Source of the DNA: Streptomyces sp. ISL-12
GTDB lineage: Bacteria > Actinomycetota > Actinomycetes > Streptomycetales > Streptomycetaceae
Length of the DNA stretch: 32,509 nucleotides
Direction: 5' to 3'
NCBI RefSeq assembly: GCF_018614415.1
Contig: NZ_JAGGOO010000149.1
Coordinates: 1-32,509 of the forward strand
Shown here: positions 19,746 through 26,613 of the stretch, piece after piece
Layout of the letters: the number at the start of each line of letters is the position of its first letter
Numbering within the stretch: position 1 is the first letter of the stretch
Made by a program: the position numbers and the translations under genes
The notes under the pieces: model-generated
What the model saw: the letters and a program-made list of their open reading frames with translations, nothing else
Database searches by the model: none
Told to the model about the DNA's origin: nothing

Positions 19746-19979
19746 GAAACCCGCACAGCGCGCGTTCAGGACGCCGAGGCGGCGAGAGACGAACTGGCTC
19801 GCGCACTGGCGGACGCGGGCGTGCTGCTGCCGTCGCTGGGGCTGGACGCCGTGTCACTCGCCGGCGAGTATCTGCCGCCCTTGGTGGATCTCGGGCGCTG
19901 CAACCCGAGTACCGCGCGGAAGATGGCGGCGGTCCTGCGCGAGAGCGGCGCGAACGAGCTGGCCGCCAGGGCGCGCTAG
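19746..19979 (+). pseudogene. 3' fragment of an unidentified small gene
   Basis: The frame ending at TAG 19977-19979 has strong coding character: G/C third positions and segments such as RVQDAEAARDELARAL, LLPSLGLDAVSLAG and LVDLGRCNPSTARKMAAVL. It resembles short Streptomyces proteins I have met but cannot name. No ATG or GTG exists in frame before an internal GTG near 19820, and the frame loses protein character upstream of about 19745. The 5' end therefore seems lost at the same breakpoint as the adjacent ADP-ribosylglycohydrolase fragment. A short product from the internal GTG cannot be excluded. Confidence 0.5.
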
Positions 19980-20052
19980 CTGAACCGCAGAAGCGGGCCC
20001 CTGACCGAGAACTAGTCTCCCGCGCCAGGGGTGAACGGGGCGCCGGCTCGAC

Positions 20053-20472
20053 TCAGGTCCGTTCCTCCAGTTCCCCCTCGGCGGTCAGCCGGAGTGCCCC
20101 GGTCAGGGCCTGGTCGCAGCCCTCCTTGGTCTGCCGCAGGGTGATCGTGCGGGATGCCTTCAGAGCGGTCGTGTCAGTTCCGCCGCCGGACAGTTCGAGG
20201 CGAACGTGAGCGCGTGGTTCGTCGTAGCTGTCCGGCAGGGTCAGGCTGACCCGCAGCTGGTCGCCGAAGCGGAGCGGCGCACCGCTTCCGCAGTGCTCGG
20301 CCACACACAGCCGATAGACGGAGTCCTCGTCGTAGGACAGCGCGCCGGCCTGCCAGGTCACGGCGACCTGGGGGATGAGGTCGAGCAGCGAGCACGGCTT
20401 GGAGTCGCCGCCGCAGCCGGTCAGCGCCCACAGGATGGTGCCGACGGTGGCGACCCGCAGCGGTCGGCTCAC
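20053..20472 (-). CDS. Hypothetical lipoprotein
   Basis: A 139-residue protein with a short signal peptide and the lipobox LTGC (Cys20), so it is probably a membrane-anchored lipoprotein. The mature part looks beta-rich, with four further Cys (in KPCSLL, RLCVAEHC and EGCDQ) that could form two disulfides. I do not recognise a family. GTG 20472 overlaps the upstream gene's TGA (GTGA, 20469-20472), implying coupled translation. It stands in a region with gene remnants, so expression is uncertain. The 73 nt from 19980 to 20052 hold only a weak CCCCTG/CAGGGG dyad. Confidence 0.6.
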   Translation of the reverse strand: MSRPLRVATVGTILWALTGCGGDSKPCSLLDLIPQVAVTWQAGALSYDEDSVYRLCVAEHCGSGAPLRFGDQLRVSLTLPDSYDEPRAHVRLELSGGGTDTTALKASRTITLRQTKEGCDQALTGALRLTAEGELEERT

Positions 20473-20849
20473 CGCTTCTTCACGATGCCGGGCAGCACGT
20501 CCTCGGCGAGTCGAGACGGCGTCCCGCCGGGGTGCCGCCGGGTGGTGCAGCTGATCAGGGCGCCGGATTCCGCAAGACGGGGACGGTAGTTCGGTCGTAT
20601 CGGGGGTACGCCACGGACGCGATCCTCGTCACCGACGACCGCTTGCCGCGCCATCCATCGCGTATGGCGCGGACCGGCGGCCCTCCTGCCCGCCTCGGAC
20701 AGTTCGCCGTCGGGCAGGGCGGACACCGCCTCGTCGGACAACTCCGCGAAGCGGACACGCTTCGGGCTCCAGCAGCCACCCCACCCGGCCACCACACCAG
20801 CCACGAAGAACGTGAACATTTCCCAGCCCACTGTCCTCCCCTCACTCAT
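20469..20849 (-). CDS. Hypothetical membrane protein, possibly frame-shifted inside
   Basis: A 126-residue open frame. The N-terminus has one hydrophobic segment (about 10-27, FFVAGVVAGWGG), followed by an acidic stretch and a basic C-terminus ending GIVKKR. ATG 20849 has AGGAGG 8 nt upstream. Both ends are coupled by 4-nt overlaps: ATGA with the remnant upstream and GTGA with the lipoprotein downstream. The middle part (roughly residues 58-97) has poor third-position G/C in this frame, whereas the +1 frame there is G/C-rich and reads naturally (RDGWRGKRSSVTRIAS). Two compensating single-base changes may have scrambled the centre. No family is recognised. Confidence 0.42.
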   Translation of the reverse strand: MSEGRTVGWEMFTFFVAGVVAGWGGCWSPKRVRFAELSDEAVSALPDGELSEAGRRAAGPRHTRWMARQAVVGDEDRVRGVPPIRPNYRPRLAESGALISCTTRRHPGGTPSRLAEDVLPGIVKKR

Positions 20850-21060
20850 TTGAGCGCCCTCCTGACATTCGCCCCCCACCTGCTCACGTTCTCCGACGAC
20901 GGGTACACGACCCGAGCCCGATGTCGGTGAAGACGATCGCGCAGTCGTAGCCGGTCGTGTCCGAACAGTCCCGGTGAAGTTCGGGACCAGCTCAAGGTCC
21001 ACCTCGTCGAAAGATGGCCGGCCCCGCTGTCTTCGCAGCGGAGTGCCCGCCGCATGACAC
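20846..21060 (-). pseudogene. Multiply frame-shifted gene remnant
   Basis: Coding character jumps between the three minus-strand frames. From about 21060 one frame reads GGHSAAKTAGPAIF, another then reads FDEVDLELVPNF, a third reads RDCSDTTGYDCAIVFTDIG, and the last reads VYPSSENVSRWGANVRRALK to the stop at 20846. Each stretch has almost only G/C third positions, and each junction can be repaired by a single-base change. The last stop overlaps the next ATG (ATGA), as in an intact operon. Its 5' part is missing at the aglA terminator. I do not recognise the family. Sequencing error is the main alternative. Confidence 0.5.
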
Positions 21061-21073
21061 CACCGGGGTGCGC

Positions 21074-21122
21074 CGAGGGCCCGCCGCTCCCGGGCAAGGT
21101 TCCAGGAAGCGGCGGGCCCTCG
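21074..21122 (-). terminator. Terminator of the mal operon after aglA
   Basis: A perfect 15-bp inverted repeat (21074-21088 with 21108-21122, 19-nt loop) starts 14 nt past the aglA stop. It has no T-tract. Confidence 0.83.
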
Positions 21123-21136
21123 GGCAGGGCGGGCGG

Positions 21137-22816
21137 TCAGCCCGTCGTCCACCACACCGTCGTGTCCCCCGGCACCTTCGCCTCACCGTCGGCCTCGGTC
21201 ACCTCGCCGCTGGAGAGCAGCACGCGCCCGTGCACCGGCACCGTGACCGACTCGCCGGTCGTGTTGGCGACGCACACGAACTCGCCCCGCCGGAAGGCGA
21301 GGACGCCCTCGGGTGCCCGCAGCCACTCCACCGCGTCGCCCGCGCCCAGGTCGGGCTGGTCGCGGCGGACGGACAGGGCCGTGCGGTACAGCTCCAGGGT
21401 GGAGCCGGGGACGCCGGTCTGCGCCTCCACGCTCAGCTCGCCCCAGCCCTCGGGCTGCGGGAGCCAGCTGCCGCCGGCGCCGAAGCCGTACGACGATCCC
21501 GTGCGGGTCCAGGGGATCGGCACCCGGCAGCCGTCGCGGAAGCCGTCCTGGCCGGCGCCGCGGAAGTAGGCGGGGTCCTGGCGGACCTCGTCGGGGAGGT
21601 CGGTGACGTCGGGGAGGCCGAGTTCCTCGCCCTGGTAGACGTAGGCGGAGCCGGGGAGGGCCAGCATGAGCAAGGTGGCGGCCCGCGCCCGCTTAAGGCC
21701 CAGTTCGCGGTCGCCGGGCAGGCGGATCTGGGTGCCCAGGCCCGCCGGGTTGGCGAAGCGGGTGGTGTGGCGGGTGACGTCGTGGTTGGAGAGGACCCAG
21801 GTGGAGGGGGCGCCGACCGGGCGCATCGCGTCCAGGGTGCGGTCGATGACGCCGCGCAGTTCGCCGGCGTCCCAGTGGGTGCTCAGGTACTGGAAGTTGA
21901 ACGCCTGGTGCAGCTCGTCGGGGCGGACGTAGTGCGCGGTGCGCTCGACGGTCGGGGTCCAGGCTTCCGCGACGAAGATGCGCTCTCCGGAGTACTCGTC
22001 CAGGATGCGCCGCCACTGGCGGTAGATCTCGTGGACGCCGTCCTGGTCGAAGAACGGCATGACATCGTTGCCCAGCAGCTTCAGCTGGTCGTGGTCCCCG
22101 AGGTCCGGCAGGCCCTCCGCCTTCACCAGGCCGTGGGCGACGTCGATGCGGAAGCCGTCGACGCCCATGTCCAGCCAGAAGCGCAGGATCGAGCGGAACT
22201 CGTCGCCGACCGCCGGGTGCTCCCAGTTGAAGTCGGGCTGCTCGGGGGCGAAGAGGTGGAGGTACCACTCACCGTCCTCGACCCGCGTCCACGCCGGGCC
22301 GCCGAAGATGGACTCCCAGTCGTTGGGCGGCAGTTCGCCGTTCTCGCCCTTGCCGGGGCGGAAGTGGTAGCGGTCGCGGCACGGGGAGCCGGGGCCTTCC
22401 GCCAGGGCGCGCTTGAACCACTCGTGCTGGTCGGAGGAGTGGTTGGGGACCAGGTCGACGATGATGCGCAGGCCCAGTTCGTGGGCGTCGCGGATCAGGG
22501 CGTCGGCGTCCAGGAGGGTGCCGAACATCGGGTCGACGGCCCGGTAGTCGGCCACGTCGTAGCCGGCGTCGGCCTGCGGCGAGGCGTAGAAGGGGCTGAG
22601 CCACACCGCGTCCACGCCGAGGTCGCGGAGGTAGGGCAGACGGGTGCGGACGCCTTCCAGGTCGCCCATGCCGTCGCCGTCGCTGTCGGCGAAGCTGCGC
22701 GGGTACACCTGGTAGATCACCGCGTCCCGCCACCAGTCGCGGCGCCGGGTGGCGGTGGCGACGGCCGATGCGGTCCGGGGAGTCGGGGCCTGGGCTGCGG
22801 AGTGCTGCTGGCTCAT
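21137..22816 (-). CDS. aglA: Alpha-glucosidase (GH13) of the maltose operon
   Basis: A 559-residue enzyme releasing glucose from maltose and short maltodextrins. It has no signal peptide, so it is cytoplasmic and acts on what MalEFG imports. The oligo-1,6/alpha-glucosidase start WWRDAVIYQVYPRSFADSDG is followed by VPNHSS, nucleophile D225 in GFRIDVAHG, acid E284 in FVAEAW and D346 in SNHDVTR, all intact. The DG(D/M)GDLEG segment and QPDFNW are typical of exo-acting GH13 glucosidases. ATG 22816 follows AAGGA with 4-nt spacing. It lies 112 nt after malG on the same strand, with a hairpin between, and ends at a strong terminator, so it is probably the last gene of malEFG-aglA. Confidence 0.93.
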   Translation of the reverse strand: MSQQHSAAQAPTPRTASAVATATRRRDWWRDAVIYQVYPRSFADSDGDGMGDLEGVRTRLPYLRDLGVDAVWLSPFYASPQADAGYDVADYRAVDPMFGTLLDADALIRDAHELGLRIIVDLVPNHSSDQHEWFKRALAEGPGSPCRDRYHFRPGKGENGELPPNDWESIFGGPAWTRVEDGEWYLHLFAPEQPDFNWEHPAVGDEFRSILRFWLDMGVDGFRIDVAHGLVKAEGLPDLGDHDQLKLLGNDVMPFFDQDGVHEIYRQWRRILDEYSGERIFVAEAWTPTVERTAHYVRPDELHQAFNFQYLSTHWDAGELRGVIDRTLDAMRPVGAPSTWVLSNHDVTRHTTRFANPAGLGTQIRLPGDRELGLKRARAATLLMLALPGSAYVYQGEELGLPDVTDLPDEVRQDPAYFRGAGQDGFRDGCRVPIPWTRTGSSYGFGAGGSWLPQPEGWGELSVEAQTGVPGSTLELYRTALSVRRDQPDLGAGDAVEWLRAPEGVLAFRRGEFVCVANTTGESVTVPVHGRVLLSSGEVTEADGEAKVPGDTTVWWTTG

Positions 22817-22863
22817 GTCGTCCTTGCTGCGTAACGGGTACAGGGAAGCGTGGGCGGGAGGGA

Positions 22864-22909
22864 GGCGGTCGCGGGTGCTGCGGGGTCGGACGGACACACC
22901 GCGACCGCC
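22864..22909 (-). promoter_or_regulatory. Hairpin between malG and aglA
   Basis: A perfect 11-bp inverted repeat (22864-22874 with 22899-22909, 24-nt loop) in the 112-nt gap. It may partly terminate, or stabilise malG mRNA against 3' decay. Confidence 0.4.
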
Positions 22910-22928
22910 ACCCGTACGAGGGAGGGAC

Positions 22929-23834
22929 TCAGCCCTTCGTGCCGCCCGCCGTGAGGCCGGTCACCAGGTTCTTCTGCACGAGGTAGAAGAAGGCCGACAC
23001 CGGTATCGCGATCAGCACGGCGGTGGCGGCCATCAGGTTGCGCTGCGCGTCGTGCTCGCTGACGAAGCTCTGCAGTCCGACGGCGAAGGTGTACTTGGTG
23101 TCGGACAGCATGAACGTGGAGGCGAAGGCGACCTCGCCGAACGCCGTGATGAAGCTGTAGAAGCCGGCCACCGCCAGGCCCGGCCGGGCCAGCGGCAGGA
23201 TCAGCCGGAAGAACGTGCCGAACGGCGACAGCCCGTCGACGCGGCCCGCCTCGTCGATCTCGAACGGGATGGTGTCGAAGTAGCCCTTGAGCAGCCAGGC
23301 GCAGTACGGCACCGCGGTCGAGCAGTAGACGAGGACCAGGCCCAGGTAGCTGTCGATCAGTCGCAGCTCGGAGAGGATCTGGTACATCGGCACGATGAGT
23401 ACGGCGATGGGGAACATCTGCGTCAGCAGCAGCACCCACATCAGCTTCCGGTACCCGGGGAAGCGCATCCGGGAGACCGCGTACCCGGTCGTCGCGGCGA
23501 CCAGGACGCCGATGACCGTGGTGCCGAGCGACACGATCAGCGAACTCTTCAGCCACTCCCAGAAGTTGGTGTGCTGGAGGACGAACGCGTAGTTGTCGAA
23601 CGTCATCTTCCCCCAGATCTCGCCGGGGTGGAGGTAGTCGTCCTTGTCCGGGCCGAGGGAGAGGAAGACCAGCCAGGCGATGGGGAAGAGGGCGATCAGG
23701 GAGGCGACGATCAGGACGGCGTGCGAGGCGAGGGCGTTGCCCGTGCCACGCCGGCCGCGCCGCACCGCGCTGCGAGGAGCGTCGGCCTGCTCCGCCGGAC
23801 CGGTCGCCGGGGTGGTGACGGTGGTGGTGGTCAT
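22929..23834 (-). CDS. malG: Maltose/maltodextrin ABC transporter permease MalG
   Basis: A 301-residue inner membrane permease with a Thr/Ala-rich cytoplasmic N-terminus and six hydrophobic segments, the usual number for MalG. The ABC permease EAA loop is present: EIDEAGRVDGLSPFGTFFRL, followed by ILPLARPG. This loop docks onto the ATPase. It forms the channel with MalF and is fed by MalE. ATG 23834 is preceded by GAGG 8 nt upstream and is separated from malF by 10 nt, so it is translated from the same mRNA. An in-frame extension to 23867 would overlap malF and lacks a site. Confidence 0.95.
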   Translation of the reverse strand: MTTTTVTTPATGPAEQADAPRSAVRRGRRGTGNALASHAVLIVASLIALFPIAWLVFLSLGPDKDDYLHPGEIWGKMTFDNYAFVLQHTNFWEWLKSSLIVSLGTTVIGVLVAATTGYAVSRMRFPGYRKLMWVLLLTQMFPIAVLIVPMYQILSELRLIDSYLGLVLVYCSTAVPYCAWLLKGYFDTIPFEIDEAGRVDGLSPFGTFFRLILPLARPGLAVAGFYSFITAFGEVAFASTFMLSDTKYTFAVGLQSFVSEHDAQRNLMAATAVLIAIPVSAFFYLVQKNLVTGLTAGGTKG

Positions 23835-23844
23835 GGTGGATGCC

Positions 23845-24852
23845 TCAGATCGCGAGCTGCTGCTCATCGCGGTTCAGCCAGCGGCGGTAGAAGGAGGTGA
23901 AGACGATCAGGACGGCCAGCAGCAGGATGCCGTAGGCGGCGGACTGCGCGAACTCGCGCGGCTGCTGCCCGAAGCCGAGCTGGTAGGCCCAGGTGACCAG
24001 GATCTGCGCGTCCGGCGCGGTGTTGCCGAAGAGCAGGAAGATGATGGCGAACTGGTTGAAGGTCCAGATGACGCCCAGCAGGACGACGGTGGAGCTGACC
24101 GACCGCAGACCCGGCAGCGTCACGTGCCGGAAGCGCTGCCAGGCGTTGGCGCCGTCCATCTCGGCGGCCTCGTACAGCGAGGAGTCGATCGACTGGAGCC
24201 CGCCGAGGAGCGAGACCATCATGAACGGCACCCCGCACCAGGTGTTGACCATGATCGCGGCGAACCGCTGCCAGAAGGTGTCCTCCAGCCACAGGGGCGT
24301 CGGCAGGTGCAGCGACTCCAGGGCGGAGTTGATGATGCCGGAGTCGGCGAGCATGAACCGCCAGCCGAAGACCGTCACGAAGGTCGGCACGGCCCAGGGC
24401 AGGACCAGGATCAGCCGGTAGAAGGTGCGTCCGCGCAGGTTCTTCTGGTTGAGCAGCAGGGCCAGGCCCAGGCCGATGCAGTAGTGCAGGGTGACGCAGG
24501 CGGCCGTCCAGACGACCGTCCAGACGAAGTGCGACCAGAAGCGGTCGTAGGCCGTCTCGCCCCACAGGATGTCGGCGTAGTTGTCGAGCCCGACGAACTT
24601 GTACGTCGCCTCGATCTCGTTGACGCCGATGGTGCGCGCGGAGTTGAGGCTGTTCGCGTCGGTGAGGGTGAGGTAGAAGCCGTAGGCGAGCGGGTAGAGC
24701 ACCAGGACGCCGAGGACGATCACGACCGGGGCGATCATGGCGTAGGCGTACCAGTGTCTCTGGTATCCGTGCTTCAGACGCGTGCCCAGCCCGGGCCGCG
24801 GCGTGCGGTCACCGCGGCGCTTGCCGGTGGCGCGGTCGATGGCGACTGTCAT
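23845..24852 (-). CDS. malF: Maltose/maltodextrin ABC transporter permease MalF
   Basis: A 335-residue permease with six hydrophobic segments, beginning near residue 38 (YAYAMIAPVVIVLGVLVLY). It has the EAA loop YEAAEMDGANAWQRFRHVTL. It lacks the long periplasmic loop of enterobacterial MalF, as usual in Gram-positives. It pairs with MalG. No ATP-binding subunit is encoded in the window; in Streptomyces the shared ATPase MsiK energises such importers. ATG 24852 has a weak, distant AAGG. The 111-nt gap after malE holds a strong hairpin. Confidence 0.95.
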   Translation of the reverse strand: MTVAIDRATGKRRGDRTPRPGLGTRLKHGYQRHWYAYAMIAPVVIVLGVLVLYPLAYGFYLTLTDANSLNSARTIGVNEIEATYKFVGLDNYADILWGETAYDRFWSHFVWTVVWTAACVTLHYCIGLGLALLLNQKNLRGRTFYRLILVLPWAVPTFVTVFGWRFMLADSGIINSALESLHLPTPLWLEDTFWQRFAAIMVNTWCGVPFMMVSLLGGLQSIDSSLYEAAEMDGANAWQRFRHVTLPGLRSVSSTVVLLGVIWTFNQFAIIFLLFGNTAPDAQILVTWAYQLGFGQQPREFAQSAAYGILLLAVLIVFTSFYRRWLNRDEQQLAI

Positions 24853-24901
24853 GGTTCGACGACCTTCTCGGAATCCTGCGGGTCAAGATCTGGGGCTTGG
24901 G

Positions 24902-24956
24902 CCGGTGGCCGCCGGGCCCCGCTCCCCCCCCGGGGCGGGACTCCGGCGGCCACCGG
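24902..24956 (-). promoter_or_regulatory. Strong hairpin between malE and malF
   Basis: A 14-bp outer stem (24902-24915 with 24943-24956) is perfect and encloses a 6-bp inner stem (24916-24921 with 24931-24936), with a 6-nt bulge on one side and a C-rich loop. It starts 7 nt after the malE stop. Such a structure between binding-protein and permease genes commonly lowers downstream expression or protects the 3' end, which would give excess MalE. Confidence 0.7.
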
Positions 24957-24963
24957 GGCCGGC

Positions 24964-26232
24964 TCACTTGCTGAAGTCGGGCACCAGCTTGGTGAACGCC
25001 GTCTCGATGTCGCCCAGCCCGTCGTCCAGGGACTTCTTGCCGCTGGCGATCAGGGGCAGTTCGTCGTCGAGCGGGGTCAGCAGGGAGCTGTACTCGGGCA
25101 GTGCCGGGCGCGGCCGGGCGCTGGACAGGACGGTCTGGTAGCCGGTGATGCCCGGGTCGGCCTTCACCTTCTCCGTGTACGCGTCGTCCCGGGTGGGCAG
25201 CGTGGAGTTCTTCAGCGCGGTGGTCTCCTGCGCCTTCGCGGAGGTCATGAAGTTCACGAACTTCAGGGCCGCCTTCTGGTGCGCCGCGTCCGAACCGGCG
25301 TAGACGGAGAGGTTGTGGCCGCCGGTGGGAGCCCCCGCCTCGCCCGTGGAGCCGGCCGGGACGGTCGCGATCCCCAGGTTCTCCTTGTCCTTGAAGGCGG
25401 AGCCCTTGTAGAAGTTGGTGATCTCCCAGGGGCCCTCGATGATCGCGGCGACCTCGCCGTTGACGAAGGCGTCCTGCTTGTGGGCGTAGGCGTCGGCGGT
25501 CACGTCGGCCTTGCCCAGGCCCTTGCCGTCGAACAGGCCCAGCCAGGTCTGGTACGCCTTCTTCGCCGCGGCGGAGGTGACGGTGATCTTCTTGCCCTCG
25601 GTGTCGACGAGGTCGGTGCCCTCGCCGAAGAGGAACGGCTGGCCGTAGTACCCGGCGGTGGAGCCCTGGTACCCGTCGACCCCGGTCTTCTCCTTGATGG
25701 TGGCGGCGGCCTTCTTCAGGTCGTCCCAGGTCTTGGGGACGTCGACGCCGGCCTTCTCGAACAGGGCCTTGTTGTAGACCAGCGCGAGCGTGTCGGTGAC
25801 CAGCGGGACGCCGTACACCTTGCCCTCGTACGTGGCCTGCTCGATCAGGCTGCTCTGGAACTTGTCCTGGTCGGCGAGGGCCTCGGTGCCGTCCAGCGGC
25901 AGGAAGAAGCCCTTCTTGGCGAAGGCGGCGGTCCAGCCGACGTCCGTGCGCAGCACGTCCGGGGCGCCCGAGGCGCCGGCGGCGGTGTCGAACTTGTTCT
26001 GCGCCTGGTCGAAGGGGACGTTGACGAAGTTGACCTTGATGTCCTTGTTGGCGGCCTCGAACTCCTTGACCAGGGCCTTGTACGTCGGCGCCTCGTTGGT
26101 CGCGTTGGAGGTGTCCCAGTAGGTGATGGTCACCGGTCCGTCGGCCGAGTCGCCGCTGTCGCTCCCGCCGCAGGCCGTCGCCGCGAGGGCGAAGGACGCC
26201 ACCAGCGCGGTGGCCGCTATGCCACGCCGCAT
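24964..26232 (-). CDS. malE: Maltose/maltodextrin-binding lipoprotein MalE
   Basis: A 422-residue solute-binding protein of the MalE family (extracellular binding protein family 1). A signal peptide with a lipobox-like ATAC places the lipidated Cys at 21, followed by GGSDSGDSAD, a typical flexible lipoprotein linker. The mature protein begins VTITYWDTSN and contains KALVKEFEAANKDIKVN and NGEVAAIIEGPWEI, both typical of sugar-binding proteins. It captures maltose and maltodextrins on the outer membrane face and delivers them to MalFG. ATG 26232 follows AAGGAG with 5-nt spacing. It is first in malEFG-aglA and divergent from malR, with CTTGC operators between. Confidence 0.95.
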   Translation of the reverse strand: MRRGIAATALVASFALAATACGGSDSGDSADGPVTITYWDTSNATNEAPTYKALVKEFEAANKDIKVNFVNVPFDQAQNKFDTAAGASGAPDVLRTDVGWTAAFAKKGFFLPLDGTEALADQDKFQSSLIEQATYEGKVYGVPLVTDTLALVYNKALFEKAGVDVPKTWDDLKKAAATIKEKTGVDGYQGSTAGYYGQPFLFGEGTDLVDTEGKKITVTSAAAKKAYQTWLGLFDGKGLGKADVTADAYAHKQDAFVNGEVAAIIEGPWEITNFYKGSAFKDKENLGIATVPAGSTGEAGAPTGGHNLSVYAGSDAAHQKAALKFVNFMTSAKAQETTALKNSTLPTRDDAYTEKVKADPGITGYQTVLSSARPRPALPEYSSLLTPLDDELPLIASGKKSLDDGLGDIETAFTKLVPDFSK

Positions 26233-26367
26233 GAGTTCTCCTTGAGGGTGAAAGCCCGTGAGTGCAGGAGGGGTCCCGTCCGCCGCTCCTGTCGACTTGC
26301 CGACTGCGTCGTTGCTGCCGCCGCCGGGCGACGTGAACGTAACAGCGATGAAAGCGTTCCGAAAGAC

Positions 26368-26388
26368 CTTGCAGAAAAAAAGTGCAAG
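26368..26388. promoter_or_regulatory. Candidate MalR operator, malE side
   Basis: CTTGCA (26368-26373) and TGCAAG (26383-26388) form an inverted repeat around an A-rich 9-nt spacer, 136 nt upstream of the malE start. It contains the CTTGCAG element known from Streptomyces mal and amylase promoters. Confidence 0.65.
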
Positions 26389-26474
26389 ACGCCGCCGACG
26401 TTATCCGGGTGTGACCTGTCGGCGACCGTCGTGAGACGCTTGTTTCCGGGGGTCGACCGCTCTGGGGCCGGTTG

Positions 26475-26497
26475 TGCAAGACTCTGCAAGTTCTTGC
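26475..26497. promoter_or_regulatory. Candidate MalR operator, malR side
   Basis: TGCAAG at 26475-26480 is repeated at 26485-26490 (10-nt period, one helical turn), followed by CTTGC at 26493-26497. It lies upstream of both candidate malR starts and could autoregulate malR. Confidence 0.6.
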
Positions 26498-26576
26498 CGT
26501 CAATTTCTTGAGGGAGCGCGATGACGCAGCAGCCCGCGCGGGGGCGTCCGACAAGTCGCCCACGGCGGCCGATCGG

Positions 26577-26605
26577 TGGGCAAGCAGCGCACCGCCCGGT
26601 ACAGT
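26577..26605 (+). promoter_or_regulatory. Possible leaderless malR promoter
   Basis: TGGGCA (26577-26582) and TACAGT (26600-26605) are separated by 17 nt. GTG 26614 lies 8 nt after the -10, so the transcript could begin at the start codon. This would explain the missing ribosome binding site at that GTG. Confidence 0.4.
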
Positions 26606-26613
26606 CCACCCCT

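Noticed and set aside
19980..20052. A possible attachment site or tRNA remnant at the edge of the decayed island.
   Set aside because: Only a weak 6-bp dyad is present; there is no cloverleaf, integrase or flanking direct repeat.
21014..22834. A plus-strand open frame of about 600 codons opposite aglA.
   Set aside because: aglA has all GH13 catalytic motifs on the other strand; the plus-strand frame has low-complexity composition.
23644..26511. An open frame of 955 codons on the plus strand opposite malG, malF and malE.
   Set aside because: Antisense shadow of three recognised transporter genes.
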